From contig JAJCXL010000200.1 of assembly GCA_029263435.1 (NCBI GenBank), positions 1 through 16,898 of the forward strand: DNA of 16,898 bases, given 5' to 3'. This DNA comes from Acidobacteriota bacterium (GTDB lineage Bacteria > Acidobacteriota > Vicinamibacteria > Marinacidobacterales > SMYC01). Numbering within the stretch: the first letter of the stretch is position 1; each line of letters starts with the position of its first letter. Shown in pieces: positions 1-7,103 of the stretch. The notes under the pieces were generated by a model. It was not told where the DNA came from. It searched no databases and was given only the letters and a program-made list of their open reading frames with translations. Position numbers and translations under genes: made by a program.

Positions 1-44
1 CCGTGCGTGACGGAGGCGGCGAGCAGAGCGAGCGCGCTCCACAT
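1..44 (-). CDS. Partial exported protein, N-terminus only
   Basis: On the minus strand an ATG overlaps the TGA stop of the DUF5916 gene by one base (TGATG), a typical translational-coupling junction. The frame stays open to the window edge and reads MWSALALLAASVTH. This is short and hydrophobic, as expected of the start of a signal peptide or membrane anchor. There is no clear Shine-Dalgarno, so initiation would depend on ribosomes finishing the upstream gene. Only 14 codons are visible, so the function cannot be assigned. A chance open frame is possible. Confidence 0.4.
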   Translation of the reverse strand, partial: MWSALALLAASVTH

Positions 45-2320
45 CAGAAATCGAACATGTAGGTGTACTTCACGACGAAGGAACGCCCGATAAGATCCGG
101 AAAGAGTACTCCGGTATCTGGGTCGATACGGGTCAAGCTCGCGGTATTGCGTCGGTCGTTGTAGACGACGAAGAGCCCGGTGCCGCTTCGTTGGAGCCAG
201 GCGAAGCGGATGTTCGACGACACGTCCGCCGACTGAGAGTTGTACTGAATGAGGGCGGAGATGCTCGTGAGCGGGGTGAAGGAGTAGACCGCTCGGACAG
301 GGACGAGGTCGAGCTCGAAATCGCCGCCGGGCAGTTTGATGTTGTCGTGCTGCCACGCGACGCTCGCTTGGAGCTTTCCACCCAGGAGGCGGACATTGCC
401 CGTCAAGTCGTAGGCCGTCGTGGTGCCGTCGTAGAAGTCACCCCATGTGTAGCGTGCGTCGAACGAATAGGTCGCGCTCGGGTTTCCGATCCACTCCGCG
501 GTCCACTGTCCCCACCCGTAGAGCCCCGGCGGAATGACGACCGTTCTACCATCGGGCCCTCTAAAAACGTTGAAGTTGCTGGTGGGGCGGTCTTGCTCGT
601 AGTCGTAGCGTGCGCCGAACCGGCCTCCCACCTGAGGCTGGATCTCGAGAAAATGGTAGTGACCGCGAGAGGTCTGGATCTCGTTGTCGAAGCCGTAATA
701 GGCATTCCACGTAACGTGCGGCGAGAATCGTCGGATCCATTCGACGCTCTTCGGCTGCCAGTCCAGGAAGTAGCGCAGCTGCGGTTTCTTGAATCCCCGG
801 CGAGGAACGAAGCCGGTATCCGCTCGAAACTTCTCACCGACTTGGGTGTAGCCGATGTGCCCGTTCCACCAATTCGTCGCGTAGTTGACGAGCGCGCGTC
901 CGGCATAGTCGCTGCCGTCGTCTTCTGAGGACGAGCCGGCGAGGAACGTGAACACTTTGGTGTTCTCCGTGAGCTGCACGTTGGCGTCGGCACCGAAAGA
1001 GCGACTATAGCGGCGAAACGTATCGGGATAGTCTCCGGTCGCTTGTCGATTGACGACGATCGCTCCGAAGTTAGACCTTCCCAGCTCTCGTTGGACGCGA
1101 ACGACGGCGAAGTTCTCCGACGGACTGAGAAGCTCGTCCGTGCGTCGGGTCATCGTCTGATCCGTCTGCATGTTCAAGATTCCAACGTTGAAGGCGCCCA
1201 TCTTTCCGCTCGCGCGCGCGCCCGCGAGAATAGGAATCGGCACCCCGCCGGAGGCGAGGCCTATCCGGCGTGAGAAGAAGAGGTCGACTTCTTGGGGTGC
1301 TCCGAACTGGAATGTCGAGGCGTTCTCGAGAAAAAACGGACGCTTCTCGGGAAAGAACAAAGGGAAGCGGGTCAAATTGATCTGTTGATCATCAGCTTCG
1401 ACTTGCGCGAAGTCCGTGTTGACGGTGAAGTCCGCCGTCAAGTTAGGAGTGACGCCCCACTTGACGTCGAGCCCGACGTCAAGCTCGTTGGTTCTTTGGT
1501 CCGTGGCTGCGAGATTGTCCTGGTCCGCGCGCGCGAGACCGTAAGGCGTAACCTTGACGTCGCGTCGCCCGGGCAAATCGAGGCCCGTGAGCTTCGACGC
1601 TAGAGACACACGGTAGAGGGTGTAGCCGCGCGGGATCGGCGCCAAGTAGACTTGCTCGTTCTTGCGGCGGATGTTCCGCATGACGTTGAAGCCCCACGTC
1701 TTGTTCTCGCCGGGTGCGTAGCGGAGTGTCCTGAGAGGGATCGCGAGCTCCGACTCCCAACCGCGCTCCGTGATCTGAGAACGGACGGTCCAGTCGGCAT
1801 CCCAGTTCGCGTTGAACCCGCTGACTTGGCCCCGTTGCGAGCCGCTCGTGCCACCCCTTTGCACCGTGCCTCCAGTTTGACCCTCGCCCGCGACCTGACC
1901 GTCATACTCGATCCCGAGCGGGTTGGTGCCGAACAAGAACGCGTTCTGACTGTCGTTGAACGTGTCGAAAACGAACTGGATCGAATCGGTCTCGTTCAAG
2001 TCTCCGTCGCGTCGGCTCTCCGTGACCAAGATCTGATCGGGCTCGGTGTCGAAAGCGATGACTCCGATATAAAGCGTCGTCTTGCCGAGCAAGAGACGGA
2101 CTTCGGTGCGCTCGCTCGCGGGCTCGCCCTCGAGCGGGTTCTGCTGAGTGAACTCTGCGTAAGGCTCGACGCTCAGCCAAACGTCGTCGTTGACGAGGCC
2201 ATCGATGACGATTTCGTGGTCATCCTGAAGCAAGGCAACGGCCGCCTCGCGCGTCGCGGCGGCGGTCACCGTCCCCGCGGCGAGGAGCGGAGCAATCATT
2301 GAAAATGCGGACTTTAACAT
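44..2320 (-). CDS. Exported CBM9-like / DUF5916 domain protein
   Basis: A 758-residue protein with an N-terminal signal peptide (about residues 1-22, MLKSAFSMIAPLLAAGTVTA). It is followed by a carbohydrate-binding family 9-like beta-sandwich domain (about 35-220: IDGLVNDDVW, LYIGVIAFD and the DSIQFVFDT segment). The rest matches DUF5916, including the hallmark FPEKRPFFLENASTFQFG at about 325-342, and ends in alternating strands with a terminal Phe (YTYMFDF), as in outer-membrane barrels. Members are usually envelope proteins of about 700-850 residues, and their biochemical role is not established. The ATG at 2320 has only a distant AAGGG upstream; an internal ATG at codon 8 would shorten the signal peptide. 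The gene follows the FAD oxidoreductase by 106 bp on the same strand. The domain call is secure; the ligand is unknown. Confidence 0.93.
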   Translation of the reverse strand: MLKSAFSMIAPLLAAGTVTAAATREAAVALLQDDHEIVIDGLVNDDVWLSVEPYAEFTQQNPLEGEPASERTEVRLLLGKTTLYIGVIAFDTEPDQILVTESRRDGDLNETDSIQFVFDTFNDSQNAFLFGTNPLGIEYDGQVAGEGQTGGTVQRGGTSGSQRGQVSGFNANWDADWTVRSQITERGWESELAIPLRTLRYAPGENKTWGFNVMRNIRRKNEQVYLAPIPRGYTLYRVSLASKLTGLDLPGRRDVKVTPYGLARADQDNLAATDQRTNELDVGLDVKWGVTPNLTADFTVNTDFAQVEADDQQINLTRFPLFFPEKRPFFLENASTFQFGAPQEVDLFFSRRIGLASGGVPIPILAGARASGKMGAFNVGILNMQTDQTMTRRTDELLSPSENFAVVRVQRELGRSNFGAIVVNRQATGDYPDTFRRYSRSFGADANVQLTENTKVFTFLAGSSSEDDGSDYAGRALVNYATNWWNGHIGYTQVGEKFRADTGFVPRRGFKKPQLRYFLDWQPKSVEWIRRFSPHVTWNAYYGFDNEIQTSRGHYHFLEIQPQVGGRFGARYDYEQDRPTSNFNVFRGPDGRTVVIPPGLYGWGQWTAEWIGNPSATYSFDARYTWGDFYDGTTTAYDLTGNVRLLGGKLQASVAWQHDNIKLPGGDFELDLVPVRAVYSFTPLTSISALIQYNSQSADVSSNIRFAWLQRSGTGLFVVYNDRRNTASLTRIDPDTGVLFPDLIGRSFVVKYTYMFDF

Positions 2321-2361
2321 GTTGAAATTAAACCCTTAACGCTGATTGACGCCCCGCGACT

Positions 2362-2367
2362 ATTCTA
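2362..2367 (-). promoter_or_regulatory. Possible -10 box for the DUF5916 gene
   Basis: On the minus strand TAGAAT (5 of 6 matches to TATAAT) lies about 41 bases before the DUF5916 start, in the 106-bp gap after the FAD oxidoreductase. No good -35 hexamer is seen 16-18 bases upstream. It could give the gene its own transcript, but the evidence is one hexamer only. Confidence 0.25.
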
Positions 2368-2426
2368 GCCTACGTGCGCGTTTCGCAGGTGAGAGTCGTT
2401 ACAGGGGAGACGCCCCGGGTGTTCTT

Positions 2427-3758
2427 CTATGAAGCCCGAGGAGAGCGCCCCACGAGGCGGGTATACGCGTGATATCCCACGAAACGGAACGGCTCGGGGG
2501 GGATATAGCGGAGCCTCTGTTGAAAGAAGGGGAGAGCTCTCCATCTTTCATCGGCGTCGCTGTAGATGTCGGTGAGTATTTTGCCGGCAAGATTGGCCAG
2601 GGTGACGCCGTGGCCGCTATAGCCCACTGCGTAATAGACGTTTCGATGCGCGCCCCGAACGCCCATGGTGCAGAGTCGAGACAGCGTCAGCGCGACGGCT
2701 CCGCTCCATCGATGCGAGATCTCGACGTCTCGCAATGACGGAAAGTACGAGAGTAGCTGTCGTCGGTTCGCCCGAGCGGCGTTCTCCGATGGGTGCTCGT
2801 AGCGAGTGCCGTTGCCGAATCGGTAGTCGTAGGCCTCGTTGCTCCCGCCGCCGAAGATGAGACGCCGGGAGGTTCCCGGCGCGCCGATGAGCGTCCCGTA
2901 AGAAAGCCGGTCGCGGTCATCGGTGAACCCTAGCCCGCGCGGGAAGCCGAGGCCCGACCACGTCGTCGGATCCGCGGGCTCCGTCGCGAGGACGTGTGAG
3001 TGCACCGGTACGATGCCACTGCGAAAGTAACCCAGATGAGGCGTGTAGGCGTTGGTCGCGAGGACGATCGCATCTGCTCGGACGCTCCCCCCCTCGGTCT
3101 CGAGCTCGACGACGCGTCCTTCCCGGATGCGCGAGACGACGCTGTTCTCGAAAATCTGCACCCCTCGCCGTTCGAGCACCGGCTTGAGCTCGCGGAGAAA
3201 GGCGGCGCCGTCGAGATAGCCGGCTCGAGGGTCGAACAACCCGCCATGGGTGTTGTCGAACGCGATGAGGGAGCCGAGCTCCTTCGGCTCGAGGAAACGT
3301 ACCGGAAGCCCGGCTCTCTCCCAGCGCTCAGCCGCTTCGGCCGCGGCATCCGCGTTCTTGCTATCCGTGAACATGTCGACGTGACCGCTCTGGTCATGGG
3401 GTACGTCGAGACCGTGCTCGGCGATGATCGACAGGACCGTGTCGATGCCGTCCTGAGTGGCGTCGTAGATTTGCCGCGCACGCTCCGGCTCCTCCGGGTC
3501 GACTCCGTGCACCCAGTTGAGCATCTGTCCGCCGTTTCGGCCGCTCGCTCCGTTCGCGAGCGTGCGCGCCTCGAGGATGGCTACGGCCTTGTTGGGGAAT
3601 CGCGCGTTCAGGTGGTAGGCGGTCGACACCCCGGTGAACCCGCCGCCGATGATCGCGACATCGACGTCGAGCTTGCCGGCGAGGGGAGGTGAGGCGGTGT
3701 AGGGCTTCTTGCCGGCTAGCCACACCGATTGGTTGTCGTCGAAGTGACGCGCGCTCAA
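2427..3758 (-). CDS. FAD-dependent oxidoreductase, DAO/PuuB-like amine oxidase
   Basis: Flavoprotein of the DAO family, closest by eye to gamma-glutamylputrescine oxidoreductase PuuB. With the TTG start it has 443 residues; the open frame continues to 4007, but that part only shadows the decarboxylase. Visible motifs are the dinucleotide-binding GGGFTG at 38-43, the conserved GASGRNGG at 70-77, ATNAYTPHLG near 234-243, a TEPAD stretch at 259-263, and the C-terminal HRWSGAVALTLSRLC and YSGHGVT (380-386), both as in PuuB. These enzymes oxidise a primary or secondary amine with O2, giving an aldehyde, ammonia or an amine, and H2O2, in the cytoplasm. The TTG at 3758 overlaps the decarboxylase stop by four bases (TTGA), indicating coupled translation. 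The substrate is plausibly the amine made by that decarboxylase (inference). A GTG start about 11 codons further in is an alternative. Confidence 0.9.
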   Translation of the reverse strand: MSARHFDDNQSVWLAGKKPYTASPPLAGKLDVDVAIIGGGFTGVSTAYHLNARFPNKAVAILEARTLANGASGRNGGQMLNWVHGVDPEEPERARQIYDATQDGIDTVLSIIAEHGLDVPHDQSGHVDMFTDSKNADAAAEAAERWERAGLPVRFLEPKELGSLIAFDNTHGGLFDPRAGYLDGAAFLRELKPVLERRGVQIFENSVVSRIREGRVVELETEGGSVRADAIVLATNAYTPHLGYFRSGIVPVHSHVLATEPADPTTWSGLGFPRGLGFTDDRDRLSYGTLIGAPGTSRRLIFGGGSNEAYDYRFGNGTRYEHPSENAARANRRQLLSYFPSLRDVEISHRWSGAVALTLSRLCTMGVRGAHRNVYYAVGYSGHGVTLANLAGKILTDIYSDADERWRALPFFQQRLRYIPPEPFRFVGYHAYTRLVGRSPRAS

Positions 3759-5173
3759 CGGGCGGAGCGCACCTGCTCCAGCACTTCGAGCAGCCTTTCG
3801 ATCGATCCCTCGCTGTTGCGAAAGTTCGTGATGCACGCGCGCGCCGCGGGATAGCTCCCACCGAGATTCATGAACGAGATCCAAGCGAGCCCGCTCGCTT
3901 CGACTCCTGCGACTATCGCGCGCATGTGGTCCGAGCTCGTCCCTTCGGACGAGCGCCCATCTTGGAAGCAGGAGACCGGCAACGGTGTTTGATTGACGAC
4001 GTTCCAACCTTGCTCACCGAGTCGTCGATCGAGCACGCGGCCCAGCTGGATCATGTTTCGGATCATCGTCTCGTAGCCGTCCCATCCCGCGACGAGCAGG
4101 GAAAGAAACAGCTTCAAACCGATGAATCGATGGGTCCACTGGATCGAGACCCGATGAGGCTCGACGACGCGCTGATTGTCGTCAACCGGCATGTAGCCCG
4201 CGTCGACCGCGAAGGCGCGCTCCATGAGATCTCGATGTTTCGTGAGAAACATTCCGGCTGCCATGGGGACGCTGAGCCATTTGTGCGCATCGAAGGTGAT
4301 CGAATCGGATCGCTCTAGGCCTTCGAAGTGCTCTCGCATCTCCGGCAGGAGGGCCGCGGCGCCTGCCCAAGCGGCGTCGGCATGGACCCACATGGAGTTT
4401 CGAGCGCCAACGGAGGCGATCGCGCCGACCGGATCGAGGATTCCCGCGCCCGTGGTTCCCAGCGTAGCGACGATCAGAAACGGGTACTCGCCGTTTTTCC
4501 GATCGGGAGTGATTTGCGCTTCCAGCGCCTTGGGGTCGAGCCGATAGGTCTCGTCGACCGGGACGTGGCGAACCGCCCGATCGCCGAGCCCGGAGAACCG
4601 CGCCGCCTTTACGAAAGAGTGATGGCTCTCGGACGATGCGTAAATCGTGGGCTGGCCGGGGAGAGCTCTCACCCCGTGCTCCACGAATTCGGGAAACGCG
4701 CGCGTCATCGCCATGAGCAATGCGGTGTGGTTGGCCTCGGCCCCACCGGAAGTAAACGAGCCGGCGGCGGCGTCTCGATCGTACCCGAGACGGATACCGA
4801 TCTCTCGCGTCACTAGCTCCTCGGCCTCTACAGCGAAGGGCGCATGCTTCCACGCGGCGAGCTGTGGATTGAAGGCCGCGACGAGGGTGTCGGCCGCGAC
4901 GCTCATCGTCGATACGGCGGGGTTGAACAATCCGAAATAGTTCGGGTGTCCCGTATGGACTTGGTGGGTGCGCAGACCGGAAACGACGAGATCGAGCGCC
5001 TCCTCGGGAGCCATGGGAGCCGCGAAGTCCACGCTCGACAAAGCTGCCCGGACCTCGTCGGGCGACGAGGAAGGAGCGACGGGCAGGGTGTCGAGATCTT
5101 CCGTGAACTGCTCGACGGCCTGCGTGACGCGTGCCCAGACGTTTCGTCGTCCAGACGGATCGAGATCCAGCAT
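3755..5173 (-). CDS. Group II pyridoxal-phosphate-dependent amino acid decarboxylase
   Basis: A cytoplasmic 472-residue PLP enzyme of the aromatic-amino-acid/diaminobutyrate/glutamate decarboxylase superfamily (fold type I). Visible motifs are HPNYFGLFNP (76-85), FTSGGAEANHTALL (140-153), ESHHSFVKAARFSGLG (182-197, His185 probably stacking on PLP), WVHADAAWAG (262-271, Asp266 contacting the pyridine nitrogen) and FDAHKW (294-299), with Lys298 as the Schiff-base lysine. The length is normal for the family. It would convert an L-amino acid to its amine plus CO2. By eye the motifs do not decide between aromatic, acidic and basic substrates. It lies 48 bp after the radical SAM gene and overlaps the FAD oxidase, so the three are probably one transcript. 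An extra, possibly leaderless, promoter may sit at 5181-5186. No regulator is adjacent. Confidence 0.93.
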   Translation of the reverse strand: MLDLDPSGRRNVWARVTQAVEQFTEDLDTLPVAPSSSPDEVRAALSSVDFAAPMAPEEALDLVVSGLRTHQVHTGHPNYFGLFNPAVSTMSVAADTLVAAFNPQLAAWKHAPFAVEAEELVTREIGIRLGYDRDAAAGSFTSGGAEANHTALLMAMTRAFPEFVEHGVRALPGQPTIYASSESHHSFVKAARFSGLGDRAVRHVPVDETYRLDPKALEAQITPDRKNGEYPFLIVATLGTTGAGILDPVGAIASVGARNSMWVHADAAWAGAAALLPEMREHFEGLERSDSITFDAHKWLSVPMAAGMFLTKHRDLMERAFAVDAGYMPVDDNQRVVEPHRVSIQWTHRFIGLKLFLSLLVAGWDGYETMIRNMIQLGRVLDRRLGEQGWNVVNQTPLPVSCFQDGRSSEGTSSDHMRAIVAGVEASGLAWISFMNLGGSYPAARACITNFRNSEGSIERLLEVLEQVRSAR

Positions 5174-5180
5174 GGGCGCA

Positions 5181-5186
5181 ATTATA
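5181..5186 (-). promoter_or_regulatory. Perfect TATAAT seven bases before the decarboxylase start
   Basis: On the minus strand a consensus TATAAT ends seven bases before the decarboxylase ATG (spacer TGCGCCC). This is the spacing expected when transcription starts at or next to the start codon, giving a leaderless message, and no Shine-Dalgarno is present in that interval. The -35 position (around 5204-5209) reads ACCGCC, a poor match. The hexamer may be a chance occurrence in an operon gap. Confidence 0.3.
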
Positions 5187-5221
5187 GTCGCGCGATGCGC
5201 ACGGGCGGTGACCCGGGGTCT

Positions 5222-6817
5222 CTAGCTAGCGCGCCGCTTAGCGGGCTCGACGGTCTCTTCCGCCGCCGTTGCCGGAGCGGCCGGCGCCTTCTGGTCGCGC
5301 TGGCGATTGCGATGAGCGGCCCAGCCTTCGCGAAACATCATCACGACGTTCGAGCGGTTCTGCCACAACAGCTTCAGCCAGTGCTGAAGTGTCAGTTGCG
5401 GAAAGTAGATCCCGCGAAAGGCCAGTCGGGTGATGAAGATCCCAGCCCGTTCCTGAAAGGGACGGCCTTCAATCTTTTTCAAAGCCCTCGAAATGGCCTC
5501 GGGGCTGTAGCACCGAGACCACGCTTCGCGTACCTCGGCTTCCGCTTCGGGGACCGTGATCGATTCCGGTGTGAAAGCCATCTGGAATGGCTTGAAGTCG
5601 AGCCAATGGGTGGGTCGAGTCAGGCGCCCCTGCTCCTTGAGACGATCGTAGAGCGGTGTCGCGGGATAGGGCGTCAACAGGCCGAATACCGGTAGTCCCG
5701 GCGGCCATTCGTCGATCGCGTCGATGGTCTTTTTCGCGACGCCCGTCTTGTCTCCGTCCATGCCGAAAATGAAGGACGTAATCGAATAGATGCCACGTTG
5801 CGCGAGTCGGTCCAAGACCTCGGCATATTGCGCAGGCTTGTTGAAGCCTTTGTTGACGCCTTTGAGGTTCTCGGTATCGATGGACTCTAGCCCCATGAAG
5901 ATCCAGCGTCCGCCGCTTTCTTTGATCAGGTCGACCAACTCCTCGTCTTTGAGGAGGTTCATGCTGATCTGCGCGACCCATGGGATGGTCGCGCCTTGGC
6001 GGATCATTTCCCGGAGTAGCGACTTGGTCCGTTTGACGTTGATGGCGAAGTTGTCGTCGATGAAGAAGACCGCCGCTTGCCCCCCTTCGGACGAGGCCCG
6101 TGCTTTGATCTCTAGGACTTCATCGACCACGCTCTGGTCGGTTCGAAACCGGATCGAGTCGCCGAAAAAGCCGGTCACGGTGCAAAAGTCGCAACCGTAA
6201 GGGCAGCCTCGACCGGACTCGATGGGCACCATATAAAAGCTCGTCCAATGGATGCCGGCTTTGTTGACGAGCATGCGTGCCCATTTGGGCATCTTCGCGA
6301 TCAAGTTGAACTGGCGGAGATCCATATCCGCCCATGGGATCCGCGGATAATCTTGGAGAGTGGGCTTGACCTCTTCTCCTTCGTCATCGACCGGCGTGTA
6401 GACTTCTTTGAGCTCTCCTCGCGCGCAATCCTCGACGATACGCGGCCAGAGGGCGTCGGCTTCGCCGAGGGCGACGGCGTCGGCGTGACGCGGCTCGGCC
6501 GTCTTGCCGATAGGCTCGTCCGGAACTTCCGTGACGTGCGGCCCGCCCATGACGACTTTCGCGCCTGCCCCTCGAACGGCGTCCGCCATCCGATAAGCGC
6601 GGGCGGCCATCCGGGTCATCGCCCCGATACCCGCTAGCTTGATGTCATTCTCCCGCACGAAGGCCGCGATCTCTTCTTCGGTCATCGGCTGAGCGTTCCC
6701 GTCGATAAGAAACACTTTGTGCTCGGGAGGCGTCAGCGACTGGAGTAGGAACATCCAGAGGTGAGGCATGTAGTTCTTCGTTACCTCATTGTCGGGGTTG
6801 TATAAGAGGATGTTCAT
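5222..6817 (-). CDS. B12-binding-domain radical SAM protein
   Basis: A 531-residue protein. The N-terminal part (about 1-135) has the Rossmann-like cobalamin-binding fold seen in class B radical SAM enzymes: MNILLYNPDN, VFLIDGNAQP, LAGIGAMTRMAARAYRMADA and KVVMGGPHVTEVPDEP. The classical DxHxxG cobalamin histidine motif is not evident, which is common in this group. The radical SAM core follows, with cluster cysteines in GRGCPYGCDFC (Cys205, Cys209, Cys212), VFFIDDNFAI and the GLESID strand. The C-terminal region resembles the DUF4070-type extension, and the tail is Ala/Pro/Lys-rich. Relatives are methyltransferases or other C-C/C-heteroatom tailoring enzymes; the substrate here is unknown. 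The ATG at 6817 is chosen because GAGGGA lies seven bases upstream and the protein begins at the conserved strand; an in-frame ATG at 6985 lacks such support. It heads a cassette with the decarboxylase and FAD oxidase. Confidence 0.92.
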   Translation of the reverse strand: MNILLYNPDNEVTKNYMPHLWMFLLQSLTPPEHKVFLIDGNAQPMTEEEIAAFVRENDIKLAGIGAMTRMAARAYRMADAVRGAGAKVVMGGPHVTEVPDEPIGKTAEPRHADAVALGEADALWPRIVEDCARGELKEVYTPVDDEGEEVKPTLQDYPRIPWADMDLRQFNLIAKMPKWARMLVNKAGIHWTSFYMVPIESGRGCPYGCDFCTVTGFFGDSIRFRTDQSVVDEVLEIKARASSEGGQAAVFFIDDNFAINVKRTKSLLREMIRQGATIPWVAQISMNLLKDEELVDLIKESGGRWIFMGLESIDTENLKGVNKGFNKPAQYAEVLDRLAQRGIYSITSFIFGMDGDKTGVAKKTIDAIDEWPPGLPVFGLLTPYPATPLYDRLKEQGRLTRPTHWLDFKPFQMAFTPESITVPEAEAEVREAWSRCYSPEAISRALKKIEGRPFQERAGIFITRLAFRGIYFPQLTLQHWLKLLWQNRSNVVMMFREGWAAHRNRQRDQKAPAAPATAAEETVEPAKRRAS

Positions 6818-6987
6818 GAATGATTCCCTCGGCCATCTAACGGAAAGAATGAAATACAGAAGTGCGTGCGTCGTGGCTTTCGCACTACCGATTTCGCGTT
6901 GCGCAATGGCGGATGTCGCAGAGATGAGATTTACGGCCTGGATTGGCCGGTCCGGAGTCGTATTTCCGGCAGTGCTGCATGACACAT

Positions 6988-7002
6988 CCTAGTCGAACTA
7001 GG
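6988..7002. repeat. Short perfect palindrome upstream of the radical SAM gene
   Basis: CCTAGT-CGA-ACTAGG is a six-base perfect inverted repeat with a three-base centre. It lies about 170 bp upstream of the radical SAM start, in the 286-bp region between that gene and the neighbouring minus-strand gene. Its size would suit a dimeric regulator, but no copy was noticed elsewhere in the window. The rest of this region shows no convincing promoter hexamer pair. Confidence 0.35.
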
Positions 7003-7056
7003 CCTCTTGCGCCTAATCACCCACGGTTGGGGCCGGAAGCTCTTTTGGAGATGGGA

Positions 7057-7083
7057 CCGGAGGGCCCACCCAGGGCCCTCCGG
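7057..7083 (-). terminator. Strong 11-bp hairpin after the barrel-protein gene
   Basis: CCGGAGGGCCC and GGGCCCTCCGG form a perfect 11-bp, GC-rich stem around the loop ACCCA. It lies 20 bases past the stop of the minus-strand gene ending at 7104. It sits where an intrinsic terminator is expected, but neither strand has a clear U-tract after it. It may be a weak terminator or a 3'-end RNA-stabilising hairpin. The stem itself is certain; the role is inferred. Confidence 0.55.
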
Positions 7084-7103
7084 AAGTCCGTGGCTGGAGG
7101 GTG

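Noticed and set aside
191..928. Long plus-strand open frame of 245 codons
   Set aside because: It is antisense to the DUF5916 gene, Arg/Val-rich without a domain, and explained by GC-rich codon usage of the real gene.
1652..2302. Plus-strand open frame of 216 codons
   Set aside because: It is antisense to the DUF5916 N-terminal part, has no ribosome site or recognisable motif, and is a frame shadow.
3000..3692. Plus-strand open frame of 230 codons
   Set aside because: It is antisense to the FAD oxidoreductase, whose motifs are unambiguous.
3759..4007. N-terminal extension of the FAD oxidoreductase frame
   Set aside because: It is the out-of-frame shadow of the decarboxylase C-terminus; family members begin near the TTG at 3758.
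4844..5695. Plus-strand open frame of 283 codons spanning the decarboxylase/radical SAM gap
   Set aside because: It crosses two convincing opposite-strand genes, with no domain, signal peptide or ribosome site.
6818..6985. 56-codon N-terminal extension of the radical SAM frame
   Set aside because: The extension lacks a ribosome site and family similarity, whereas the ATG at 6817 has GAGGGA at good spacing and begins at the conserved strand.
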